Positions 49,573 to 58,960 of a stretch of DNA of 64,000 bases are shown piece by piece. The position numbers were made by a program, and so were the translations under genes. Every line of letters starts with the position of its first letter. Positions within the stretch are counted from its first letter, which is position 1. The DNA comes from Adiantum capillus-veneris. Lineage: Eukaryota > Streptophyta > Polypodiopsida > Polypodiales > Pteridaceae. The notes under the pieces are model-generated. The model did not search any database. It saw only the letters and a list, made by a program, of their open reading frames with translations, and had not been told where the DNA came from. The DNA lies in the NCBI GenBank assembly GCA_014529385.2, contig CM043955.1:151297640-151361639 (forward strand), in the 5' to 3' direction.

Positions 49573-49860
49573 GGGTCTCTCACTGTTTTTAGGGTTTCGT
49601 CACTTCTTTGTTGTTTTTATGGTTTCGAAATTGCTTTTTGGCTATTTTTAGGGTTTTGTCACTGTTTTTTTTGGGGCTTTGAAACTGTTGTTTTGCTGTT
49701 TTTTAAGGGTTTTGTCACTATTTTTTTCTGCTTTTTAGGGTTTCGTCACCGTTTCTTGCTGTTTTTTAGGGTTTCAAGTCTGTGTTTTGCTGTTTTTTAA
49801 GGTTTCACAAGCGTTTCTTGCTGTTTTTTAGGATTTCTTGTATTTTTTTGCTGGTTTAGA
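49571..49860. repeat. Degenerate TTTTTAGGGTTTC minisatellite
   Basis: About eight loosely spaced units contain TTTAGGGTTTCGTCAC or TTTAAGGTTTC separated by T-rich TTTGCTGTTTT. TTTAGGG is the plant telomere heptamer, but here the copies are isolated and not in register. Low-complexity origin is likely. Confidence 0.6.
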
Positions 49861-49861
49861 G

Positions 49862-51246
49862 TCTCTCTCTTCGATACTTTGGTCGCTTCAGTTATGCACT
49901 ACGGGGTTCAGGTTTCGGGACCGTCTGTTGACAGTGCTGGATGGAGTAATATGGAGAGGCCCCTTGTATCTATGATTTCTAGGCTGATTAGAGCCAAGGC
50001 CTCAGTTCCACATGACATCATACGAGCGGAGTTGGCTGCCCCACCTATGGAGGTTGAGGCACTTACTAGATCAGTATCATTTGTACACAGCTTATGGGAC
50101 ACCACTAGGGACAGATATGCTAGGCTTGCTCTTGAGTCATCCAGAAAGCTGGCATTACAGGGAGATACATCATGTTGGTATGCACAGATGAGCTCATGGT
50201 TTCAAAGGCATGGTTTTAGCATGGACAGGTTGCCCCCTTTCCAGTATTCTCTTGATGCACCATCTTTGGCTCTTACACGTATGGAGATTACTAGACTCAT
50301 TCAGCAGGATCTTATCCAGCTTGATACCAGGAGGACATGGATAGAGCCATCACGGGAGTTGGGTACGAAGAGGGCTTTCTATAGAGATCATCTTCTCCAT
50401 CTCGCGACAGACAGTTTTGTCTCACGGCCTAGCTACATGGACACACATCTATCTCATGGGTTACAATGTGCCATAGGCCAGATTCGCACATCTTCACACC
50501 AGTTTGGGATTGAGATAGGTAGATTCAAAGGCATATCAGCAGACAGTAGGATATGTCAGTTATGCCATGCAGAGCCAGAGACAGAGTTTCACTACATATG
50601 TCACTACACAGTCTACTATGAGATACAAGGATGCTTTCATTGTTTATTCAGAGATGGTTTTGACTCGTTAGATAGAGTCATGAGATATCAGGATCAGGGA
50701 TGTCTCGGATTATTTCTACTTGAGATACAAAGACATAGACTCTCTATTGAGAGGGCATAGACAGAGACAGTCCCAGAGACGCATCTCAGATTTCTTCAAT
50801 ATGAGTACCACAGAGGCAGAGGGGACACCACCATCACAGAGCTCGGTTCCCACCTATACACACACCAGCGGTACTCTCATTGGCCAAGCTATAGAGTTGG
50901 GGAGATCGAGACGACCGCGATCGAGGAGGGGAGCCACACAACACCGGAGGAGATTGCGGCAGAGTATCCACATGATTCTAGCACGACACCCAGAGTGTCG
51001 ATCAGGATAGGCTTCATACTACTGCTATATTGTATCATGGTGACACTTATCCCCACTTTGTACCTTTGTGGCATGATACCATTCCTCAGCTTACCAGCCA
51101 CCCATAGGAGTCGGCAACACTCCTATCTCAGTTTTTAGTTTGTAGTTTTCTTTGTTTGTACCCAAACTCGGTACTAGACTCATCATTGTAATCAGTTTGG
51201 TCTCATAGGTCATTTTGGCCGTTTGTAGACGTTAATATATCATTTC

Positions 51247-51249
<3 letters not shown>
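49862..51249 (+). mobile_element. LINE family 1, plus strand, 5'-truncated
   Basis: Begins within ORF2 right after a TCTCTCTCTT tract and ends with the hairpin (GTCTCATAGG..TAGACGTTAA), ATATATCATTTCAATT and a (CT)n tract. It is closest to the 22133-27377 copy. Its orientation relative to the TC tract is the same as for all minus-strand copies. Confidence 0.9.
49870..51010 (+). pseudogene. LINE ORF2 C-terminal third
   Basis: Frame 49879-50760 (293 codons) covers the part after the RT: LVSMISRLIRAKASVPHDII, the LAAPPMEVEALTRSVSF block, and the finger CQLCHAEPETEFHYICHY, where the last coordinating cysteine reads tyrosine but the C before it remains. A one-base shift near 50740 moves the end into 50720-51010 (QRRISDFFNMS, RRGATQHRRRLRQSI). 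The RT palm is absent through truncation. Confidence 0.87.

Positions 51250-51299
<50 letters not shown>
51250..51299. repeat. (CT)n microsatellite
   Basis: 50-bp CT tract between two plus-strand LINEs. Confidence 0.97.
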
Positions 51300-51301
<2 letters not shown>

Positions 51302-51679
51302 GAGCCCGGGAGCGCCGTGCCACTGAGGAGCGAGTGGCCCAGATGAGGGCCGACCCGACAGCTTTCATCCGGTAGCCTTGGCACCAGACCCGCCCATGTA
51401 CCACATCTTACATCCCCCCATTAGTACAGGATGGAGCTAGATAGCTTGATGCATTCTCATGATTGTACTACCTTGAGCATATAGACATGCATATACCCCT
51501 AGAGATAGAGCTCCATCCCTCCTCAGATACCCCACTACCTACATTCAGTTCAGTTTTGTATCAGTTTTGTTTCATTTGTCTTTCCGATAGACGGATGACA
51601 TACACACCATGTACATTTGATTTGTCTCATAGGCCGATTTCGGCCTGACATAGACGTTAAAAATCTTTCTTTCTTTCTT

Positions 51680-51684
<5 letters not shown>
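51300..51684 (+). mobile_element. LINE family 2, plus strand, 3' end
   Basis: The last about 25 codons of ORF2 (RATEERVAQMRADPTAFIR), the 3' UTR, the perfect inner stem AGGCCGA/TCGGCCT and the (TTTC)n tail. It is almost identical to 21099-21480 on the other strand, with one base deleted at the ORF2 end. Confidence 0.88.
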
Positions 51685-51731
<47 letters not shown>

Positions 51732-51754
51732 CTTCTCTTCTTCTTCTTCTTCTT
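51685..51754. repeat. (CT)n and (CTT)n tracts
   Basis: CT repeat to 51728 followed by TTCTTC repeats to about 51754, directly before the next LINE break. Confidence 0.95.
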
Positions 51755-52633
51755 CTTCACGGAGGACGGTTTTGTGACTAGGCCTGCATACATGGATACA
51801 CACTTATCTCATGGGATACAATCCGCTATTGGGCAGATACGCACATCCTCACATCAGCTCCAGATCGAGACTGGCCGATTTCAAGGGGTACCAGCAGGGG
51901 CCAGGATATGTCACCTATGTAACATAGAGCCAGAGACAGAGTTGCACTACACGTCATTGCCGGGCTTGCTATGAGAAACGTGGCTGCTTCCACTGCCTGT
52001 TCAGAGAAGGTTTCGGACCATTTTTTAGAGTCATGAGATGCGAGGATCAGAGATGCCTCAGATTGTTCCTGCTAGAGCTGTGCAGACTTAGGGAGAGCTT
52101 GCTGAGGACATAAGGGGAGAGTTAGTCTCAGAGACAAATCACAGATTTCTTTACACCAGCTAGGGGAGAGTCAGAGGAGCAGTCATCACAGCAGAACTCA
52201 TAGCCCATCCACACTAGAGGTACGTTGCTTGACCGAGCCGTGGAGCTAGGAAAATCTAGACGCCCGCGACCATGGGGAGTCTCCCACCATCGATGAAGGC
52301 TGCAGCAGAAGATACAGATCACTCTAGCTCGACATGCAAGACGCCCAACCAGAGTACTGACCATGGAGGAGGTTGATGAGATTTGACAGCGACCGACGAG
52401 AGATTTCATTTGAAGCCACCAACCCCTCCCCCCTCCCCTATATCTCGTCTCAACTCCGAATCAGTTTCCGACTCATTTCCTTAGTGTTTTAGTTTTAATG
52501 TTAGTTAGTTAGTTAGTTCTTTGTAATTTTCGTACTCAGACACGATATCAGATTCACCAATTGTAACTTTTTGGTCTCATAGGTCATTTTTTCCTTTCGA
52601 AGACGTTAATATAACATTTCGTTTCATTTCATT
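51755..52633 (+). pseudogene. LINE family 1 (subfamily a), plus strand, truncated
   Basis: ORF2 resumes at EDGFVTRPAYMDTHLSHGI and continues through the finger (CHLCNIEPETELHYT) to a frameshift at about 51960. The rest follows in other frames with further stops to LTMEEVDEI near 52380, the subfamily-a end. The 3' UTR ends with a decayed hairpin (AGGTCATTTTTTCCTTT, inner stem partly lost), GACGTTAATATAACA, then TTTCGTTTCATTTC. Confidence 0.82.
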
Positions 52634-53104
52634 TCTCTCTCACTCACTCATGGGAAGCATCGGAGAAGTGCAAATGGCTTCCCCCACGTGTAAGAAGACG
52701 CATCCTTCATCGGCTGTCCATAAAGCTTCTCTCATGCGGACAGGGAAGAGGATGTCGGCAATAGAGATGGAAATGAGAGAATGGAGAAATGAAGTGGAAG
52801 AGTGGAGGAAGGAGAGGAGCACTATTCTTCAAAGATGGACCGAAGAAAGAGATGGCATGTGTAGGAGGATCGCTTCACTCGAGGAGAAAGTGGTCATCCA
52901 AGATTCCATCATCCGAAATCCAAGCAAAAAGTGGGCGGCTCGAAGAAGGTGAAATTCATCCATCCATGATGGAAGAGTTGAGTACCATGAGAGAAGAAAT
53001 ACGGGTTATCAAGGAAGGTGAGGAGAAGAAGTCATGGGTCGCGGTCATCTCCGCGACACAAAAGAAAGTAGAGGAGGCCGAAAAATGAATTGAGGTCATC
53101 TCAC
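52634..53104 (+). pseudogene. LINE 5' part with ORF1 start, plus strand
   Basis: Right after a short TC/ACTC tract an ORF1 begins at 52650 or 52674 (MASPTCKKTHPSSAVHK, then KRMSAIEMEMREWRNEVEEW). The coiled coil continues (CRRIASLEEKVVIQDSII) to a frameshift near 52930 and on in a second frame (EGEIHPSMMEELSTMREEI, then KSWVAVISATQKKVEEAEK). It ends with TGA in place of the conserved Trp at about 53087. At about 53104 it is interrupted by the LTR-like repeat and the RNA-binding half does not resume. Almost no 5' UTR precedes it. Confidence 0.8.
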
Positions 53105-53792
53105 GTGAAACCTCTCCGAATTTACCTGTACCTGCGGGGGATTAGCAACTAGCTAATCCAGTACCTGTGCAAGAGGCTCTTGCCTCGGCAATCGCACATG
53201 AATCCACACAACTGTACATAAGTCAAATGAAGAGCCTCTTGTGGGGCATCACATAACTGCACGGAGGGAAGAGAGAGAGACAAAGCAGTGAATGCTGTGC
53301 AAGGCTTCAATTCTTGCACTTGACTGTACATAGAGGGTAGGCAAGCACACAGTAGCTTTGGTACCTGCAACAATCCACCATACGGTTGAAAATGCAGCCC
53401 ACGTTTTGTTTTAATGCTTCTCTCTCTCTCTCTCTCTCTCTTAAGTTGAAAAATGACAAAAAATGTGCGAAGTGGCACTCATGCATTAATTCCCCGCTTT
53501 GGGTCTGCTGGTCTAAAAATATCTCAACCAGTTGCTTAGTTGACTTAGCGGTAGAGTAATGAAATGTTCCTCTTGTCATTTCGAAGCTAATGACGCGAAC
53601 ATATTTCATGGCCAAAAATAGCAGTTCTGTAAATTTTAGGAGATGCTTCGATTGGACTCTCATTGGTCATCTCACCATCTTTCACCACTGGGACCACATC
53701 CAAAAATGCAATGTAGCCCAGTTCTCGGGTGATTTTCTCTGGGTGACCCCACCTTATCACTGTGCCTCTATGGAGTTAATTTCCTAGTACGC
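53105..53792 (-). repeat. LTR-like repeat, copy 2, part 1
   Basis: Inverted copy of about 7200-7850, with about 70-75% similarity by eye and a 20-bp CT tract at 53415-53442. It interrupts a LINE ORF1 on the left and is split on the right by a copia element. It continues at 58530. Confidence 0.6.
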
Positions 53793-54058
53793 TGATGAGC
53801 GCGCGGCGGTGTGTGCAAGTGAAAGAGCACGCGAGGAAGTGTAGTGTGTGTGCAGAGAGGGGAGGTGGAGGCCAGCAGGAGAGGAAGCGCTAGCACAAGA
53901 GAGAGGGCTCACGTTTTTGGGGAAAACTCAATAAGTGAGTTTTGGGTTTTCCCACTTTTATTATAAGTGACCTTTAAAAAATGTGTCCAGGTTTAATATG
54001 AACTTGGACAAAGTATAAAAATGTACAAAAAGGGGTTATTTAAGCCTTTAACCCAACA
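53793..54058 (-). repeat. copia 3' LTR
   Basis: 266 bp. On the minus strand it begins TGTTGGGTTAAAGG and ends GCTCATCA. It aligns without gaps to the 5' LTR. Confidence 0.93.
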
Positions 54059-54069
54059 ACCTCCCACTT
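54059..54069 (-). other. copia polypurine tract
   Basis: AAGTGGGAGGT on the minus strand, immediately before the 3' LTR. Confidence 0.75.
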
Positions 54070-54093
54070 AAAGGCATAAATGGCGCCTTTAAG

Positions 54094-55282
54094 CTACGTG
54101 ACTCCCACCATCTCTATGCATAGATGGTGTTGTGCTTTGGGTAAACACTTAGTGAGAGCATCGGCTAGATTTTGTGATGTATGGACCTTAACCAATGTAA
54201 AGCACTTCTTGTATGAAGTGATACCGCACATCAATATGCTTTGTGCGTGCATGAAACATTGCGTTCTTTGCCAGACATATAGCACTCTGGCTATCACAAC
54301 CAAGCATAGGTGCCTTGGCAGGCAAGCCAAACTCACTGCATAGGCGTGCTAACCAACTAGCTTCTTTGGAAGCCTCAGTGGTGGCTGAAATATATTCAGC
54401 CTCTGTAGTAGACAATGCAACAATCTTTTGCAATCTAGAACACCATGAAACAACACCTCTCGCAAGAGTAAATACATAGCCACTTGTGGATTTCCGTGTA
54501 GCCACATCACCAGCCATGTCAGAGTCACAAAATCCCTTCAACTCCATTGGTCCTTTACCATAGCAGTGGCATTTGTTTTTAGTCCCCTTCAAGTACCTCA
54601 TAATGGACTTCACTGCATCCCAATGCAACCTGCTTGGATTAGCCATAAACCGGCTCACAACTCCCACTGCATGGGCTATGTCAGGCCTAGTAGCAACCAT
54701 AGCATACATAAGTGAACCACAACCTGAAGCATAAGGCACACTTTGCATGTCATTGGCTTCTTCCTTTGACTTGGGACAATCATCCTTGGAGATTTTAACA
54801 TATGGCTGTAATGGCACACCAAGAGGCTTTGCTTCACCCATATTAAATTTGTCCAGCATCTTTTCAATGTACTTTTCTTGCGACAAATACAATAGGCACT
54901 TGTCTCTTTGCCGTGTAACACGCACTCCAAGTATATGTTCAGCTGTCCCAAGGTCTTTATTTGAAAACGCAGATTTCAGTTGCCCTTCAAGAGCATCTAC
55001 AGTGCTTGTTTTCTTTGCAGCTATCAACATATCGTCTACATAGAGCACAAGAATGATCGGGCTGCCATCCTCATCACGTTTGGTATACAAACAATGGTCT
55101 GCATGGCTTCTTTTGTAACCATGTTTAAGCATGAAGCGATCAAACTTCTTGTACCATTGTCTATATGATTGTTTCAGCCCATACAAGCTTCTATTGAGCA
55201 TACGTACCAAATGTTCCTTGCCAGGGATGACAAAACCCTCGGGTTGCTTCATGTAAAGCTCTTCTTCCACATCACCCTGCAA
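54094..55282 (-). pseudogene. copia RT (C-terminal part) and RNase H
   Basis: Copies element RNA into DNA in the cytoplasmic particle. The frame 55282-54188 enters the RT at DVEEELYMKQPEGF, then SLYGLKQSYRQWY and catalytic LYVDDMLIA, followed by RNase H marks (GFCDSDMAGD, STTEAEYIS, DSQSAICLAKN). A shift near 54190 moves the last residues (VKVHTSQNLADALTKCLP) to another frame, ending at 54094. The N-terminal RT fingers, including the usual region before the first catalytic aspartate, are missing: the integrase tail and this start overlap within 35 bases. Confidence 0.88.
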
Positions 55283-56134
55283 GAAAGCGATATGTAACCC
55301 ATTTCGCCTTCTTCACCATATCCCATGAAGAGGCCTTTAATGGACTTCGCATCTAGTTTACTCCTCAACTCAGGTCTAACATGCACAGAAGCTTCGCAAC
55401 CAAAAATGCGTAAGTGATCGTATGAAGCAGGCTTGCCAGACCAAACCTCTTCAGATGTCACCTTTCAAAGACATGTGACGGGATCGATTGCATATATGCA
55501 CTGCAATTGTCAAAGCTTCTCCCCAAAATCCATGAGAGAGATTAGCTGTGGACAGCATGCATCTCACCCTCTCACAAAGTGTCCTATTGAATCTTTCAGC
55601 CACACCATTAGAAGAGGGGCTGTATGGCACAGTAAGCTCCCTCTTAATGTCCAAATTTTCACAAAACTTGTTAAATTCAGCACTTGTGTACTCCCCCCCA
55701 TTGTCTGTAGGCAAGCATTTTAGCTTTCTACCAGTTTGGGTGGTCACAAATGCATGAAATCTCTTAAACGCAGCAAAGGCTTCATCCTTAGACTTAAGCA
55801 AATAAACCCAAATTTTCCTAGAATGATCATCAACAAAGGAGACAAAATAACATGCACCACCCATAGACTTAGTAGGCATGCTACATACATCGGAATGTAC
55901 AAGATCAAGCACACAAGATTTACGAGAGACACCAAAGTAATAAGAACGCTTTACTTGCTTGCCATATTGACATTCATTACAAAAGTCAAGCTTTGTGCCT
56001 TTAGCATCAAGCTTGTTCAAAGTACAAAGTATAGAAAGACCCTTTTGGCTCATATGGCCAAGCCTCTTGTGCCACAACTCCATGTGAGTTAATTTCAGCC
56101 AATGCAATAAACTTGCCCAACACGGCCTTACCAT
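55249..56134 (-). pseudogene. copia integrase, frameshifted
   Basis: Inserts the DNA copy into the genome. The pre-integrase zinc motif reads WHKRLGHMSQKGL...CNECQYGK. The catalytic triad is visible as HSDVC, PTDNGGEYTS and NGVAERFNR. A frameshift near 55455 continues into HLRIFGCEASVHVRPELRSK and SIKGLFMGY, the copia integrase C-terminal block, which ends at the deletion. The frame differs from that of the protease upstream. Confidence 0.88.
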
Positions 56135-56603
56135 GCATGTAGTAAAGTGTCCCTTTCTTTGTGCCCTTTACAATCAGCCTTGAGTCTTTAGTTATTTTCC
56201 ATGACCCTCTCTCAAACAAGATGCTGTAACCATGCATATCCATCTTACCAACAGAAAGCAGACTCTTCTTGATTCCCGACACATATCGAACATCATGCAA
56301 GACAAGCTCATTTGTGCCATCTATGGAGAGATGCACAGTGCCAATACCCTCAATGGAACATGCATGATTGTTTCCAAGGTATACATGGCCACGCTTGCCC
56401 GCATCAAAAGTAGAGAAACACTCCTTGATAGGAGTCACATGAAATGAAGCACCGGAATCAACAATCCAAGTCTGGGACAATGCATCATTGACAATCAACA
56501 AAGCATCAATAAGATCACTCTTGGTGATCTGCATGTCCTGTGAATGAACATTTAGAGAGGCATCAAAGTCATAAGCATCATCATCTGACAAAGTGGCACA
56601 CAA
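56007..56603 (-). pseudogene. copia protease
   Basis: An aspartic protease with TWIVDSGASFHVTP as the active site and SLLSVGKMDMHGYSILF downstream, as in plant copia polyproteins. Open for 198 codons but out of frame with gag and integrase. Confidence 0.87.
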
Positions 56604-56631
56604 GATGCCCTCTACATTGACAGTTCCTCAA

Positions 56632-57485
56632 TCACGACACTAGAAGCCACTTTGCCTTCTCTTTGTCCTTTGAGCTATCCTGTGCATCTGCCTTGACTTC
56701 CTTCTTTTCTTTCTTTTTGTCTCCACTATTCTTTTTCCTTTCTAACTCAGCTTTATAGTACCTGCAATCGGGTTTCTTGTGACCTTTCCTACCACATTGA
56801 TAGCAAGTCACATCACCCTTGCCTTTGCTTGCATTTCCCCTTTCCTTACTCTTACTCTTACTCCTTTGGGCATAGACGTTCTTCTTCTCTGTCCTACCTC
56901 TAACCATGTTGGCATAGCTGCCTCCCTCTCCACTTGCTTTCTTCCTGATTTCTTCATTCAAGATAGAACTCCTAACACCATCAAAGGTCAATTGGGGTTA
57001 TTGGACAACAAAACCACCAATGTTTCCCATGACTCAGGTAAGGTAATAAGCAAGAAGATAGCTTTCAGCTTATCATCAAAAGGAGGCAAGCCAGAATCTT
57101 GTAATTGCGACAAAGTACCTGCGAATAATGACAAGTGCTCTGCCGCGCTCTTGGACTCATCTAGTTGCATGCCAACAAGTTTTCGCATCAAGTGCACCTG
57201 GTTGACAGGCGTTGTATTTTCATACATTCCCTTCAACTTCTCCCACACATCAAAAGCAATCATGAGACCTTTCACATCAATGACGGTCTCATCGGTCATG
57301 GCCATTTTAATGTATGTAATGGCCTTCTTGTTCATGCTAACCCATGCTTCATTCGTCATATTTTGTGGCTTCACCTGTTCAAGTGCCCCTTCGCAATCCT
57401 TAAGAAATAGGATTCCTTGAATCCTGTCTTTCCAAAGATCAAAACCTGTACCATCGAACCTCCTAATCTCGAAGAGGTTCTTCAC
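56632..57485 (-). pseudogene. copia gag
   Basis: Nucleocapsid/capsid protein. 57485-56988 has the UBN2-type gag fold marks (FDGTGFDLWKDRIQGIL, WEKLKGMYE, LMRKLVGMQLDE, LLITLPESWE). After a shift at about 56990 a basic part carries the zinc knuckle CYQCGRKGHKKPDC. The ATG at 57485 fits the start of the family; the leader to the PBS is about 760 bp, unusually long. Confidence 0.87.
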
Positions 57486-58249
57486 ATCCGAAGAAGATCA
57501 GGCCATAGTTGCACGAAATAAGAGGGATAATACGCTAAATTTTTGGGCAAAATGCGCAAAAATCGGAGTATAGCCTCACAGAGATGTGCACTACAGCTCC
57601 AAATGGTCACAGGAGCAATTTGGGGCAAAATAGATCGATTTGGGCACAAAATTCAATTTCTGAAATTTATGCGCAGAAAATTTCAGCGAGCGAATTTGTG
57701 CTCGAAAACAACAAATTTAGTTGTTTTTAGCCTCAGAAGACATACATAAGGCTAAATACACAGCCTTTAGAAGCATGTAAGCGCAAAAGCCCCAATTTGT
57801 AGCATCAAAATTACATGAAATTGAGCCACGAATGGTCATACATCGACAAAATTTGTCACATGTGCGTAGATTGTATCAATTTGCACTTTCCCCAATGTAA
57901 TCGCACCATAAAAACACTTGCAAAAACTTGCCAAATATGAAAATTTGCTTAAACCACTTGTTTTAGGGCTTGTTTTTCGGCAATTTCAGTGTTTTCAGGT
58001 AGCGGGGACTTAGCAAAAGTATTCCCACACCTTAATACATCATTTGCAAAACCTGTATTTTGCTGTCATAACCTGTAATTTCCTGTTGTTGACCTAATTT
58101 CAGCCTGTTTTGGGTCAATTTGGGTTGCTGGGAGCTCTCTAGTGTCCGGGGATGAGTTCTTTGGCGACGAAATTGCAAAATCTTGCGTGAAAGTTGACCT
58201 TCTTGGCTGAAATTCAGCGTTTGCAGGTTTGGGGCAAATCCTAATCAAG
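57486..58249 (-). other. copia 5' leader
   Basis: A 760-bp non-coding stretch between PBS and gag. AT-rich with no gene. The frame at 58383-58066 overlaps the LTR and is not credible. Confidence 0.6.
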
Positions 58250-58261
58250 GCTCTGATACCA
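58250..58261 (-). other. copia primer-binding site (tRNA-iMet)
   Basis: Minus strand TGGTATCAGAGC, complementary to the 3' end of plant initiator methionine tRNA, two bases from the LTR. Confidence 0.92.
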
Positions 58262-58263
58262 AT

Positions 58264-58529
58264 TGATGAGCGCACGGCGGTGTGTGCAAGTGAAAGAGCA
58301 CGCGAGGAAGAGTAGTGTGTGTGCAGAGAGGGGAGGCGAAGGCCAGAAGGAGAGGAAGCGCTAGCAGAAGACAGAGGGCTCACGTTTTTGGGGAAAACTC
58401 AATAAGTGAGTTTTGGGTTTTCCCACTTTTATTATAAGTGACCTTTAAAAAATGTGTCCAGGTTCAATATGAACTTGGACAAAGTATAAAAATGTACAAA
58501 AAGGGGTTATTTAGGCCTTTAACCCAACA
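58264..58529 (-). repeat. copia 5' LTR
   Basis: 266 bp, about nine differences from the 3' LTR (about 3.4%) and no indel. Confidence 0.93.
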
Positions 58530-58960
58530 TACCCAGTAACTTGCTAAGTGCGACGGGGGGGGCCTGCATGATCTTGACTTGAGCCTAGACATCCTCTTAC
58601 TGTACGCGTTCCAGTGCCGACCAACTTCCTGTCTGCGGGTGAAACTACTATTCACATTGGCCATACAATGTCTGACCATTTTCAACTTCAAAAAGAGGGT
58701 TTCAAAAATTAAACAAAAATCATTGGAAAGAAACCAACGACTAAAGTTAGCAGTTGCCACGTCCTCGTGACATAGTTAACAGTTGGGACATCCTCGTGAC
58801 ATACCCCCCTCTTGAAATCGCAAAGGTCCTCATAAATACATGCCATTGATGATTTTGTATTGTTAGCACTCTTTATCATCGCATGTATCCGCAAGAAAGG
58901 TCGTAACACATAGATACAAATGACTTAATGAGACCTTCATACTTTTGTCATTTCCATCTA
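58530..58960 (-). repeat. LTR-like repeat copy 2, part 2, and junction
   Basis: 58530-58700 read on the minus strand resembles about 7050-7200, so the copia element sits inside this repeat. 58701-58960, up to the gypsy frame's stop, is not assigned. It may be gypsy sequence after its truncation point or more of the repeat. Confidence 0.4.

Larger units (their letters stand above)
53793..58529 (-). mobile_element. Ty1/copia retrotransposon, internally deleted
   Basis: Two 266-bp LTRs (TG...CA) differ at about nine positions. Next to the 5' LTR is the primer site TGGTATCAGAGC; next to the 3' LTR is a purine tract. Internal order gag, protease, integrase, RT, RNase H is that of copia. Flanking 5-mers TACGC (53788-53792) and TACCC (58530-58534) are an imperfect target duplication. 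Frameshifts and a deletion between integrase and RT make it defective. Confidence 0.92.
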
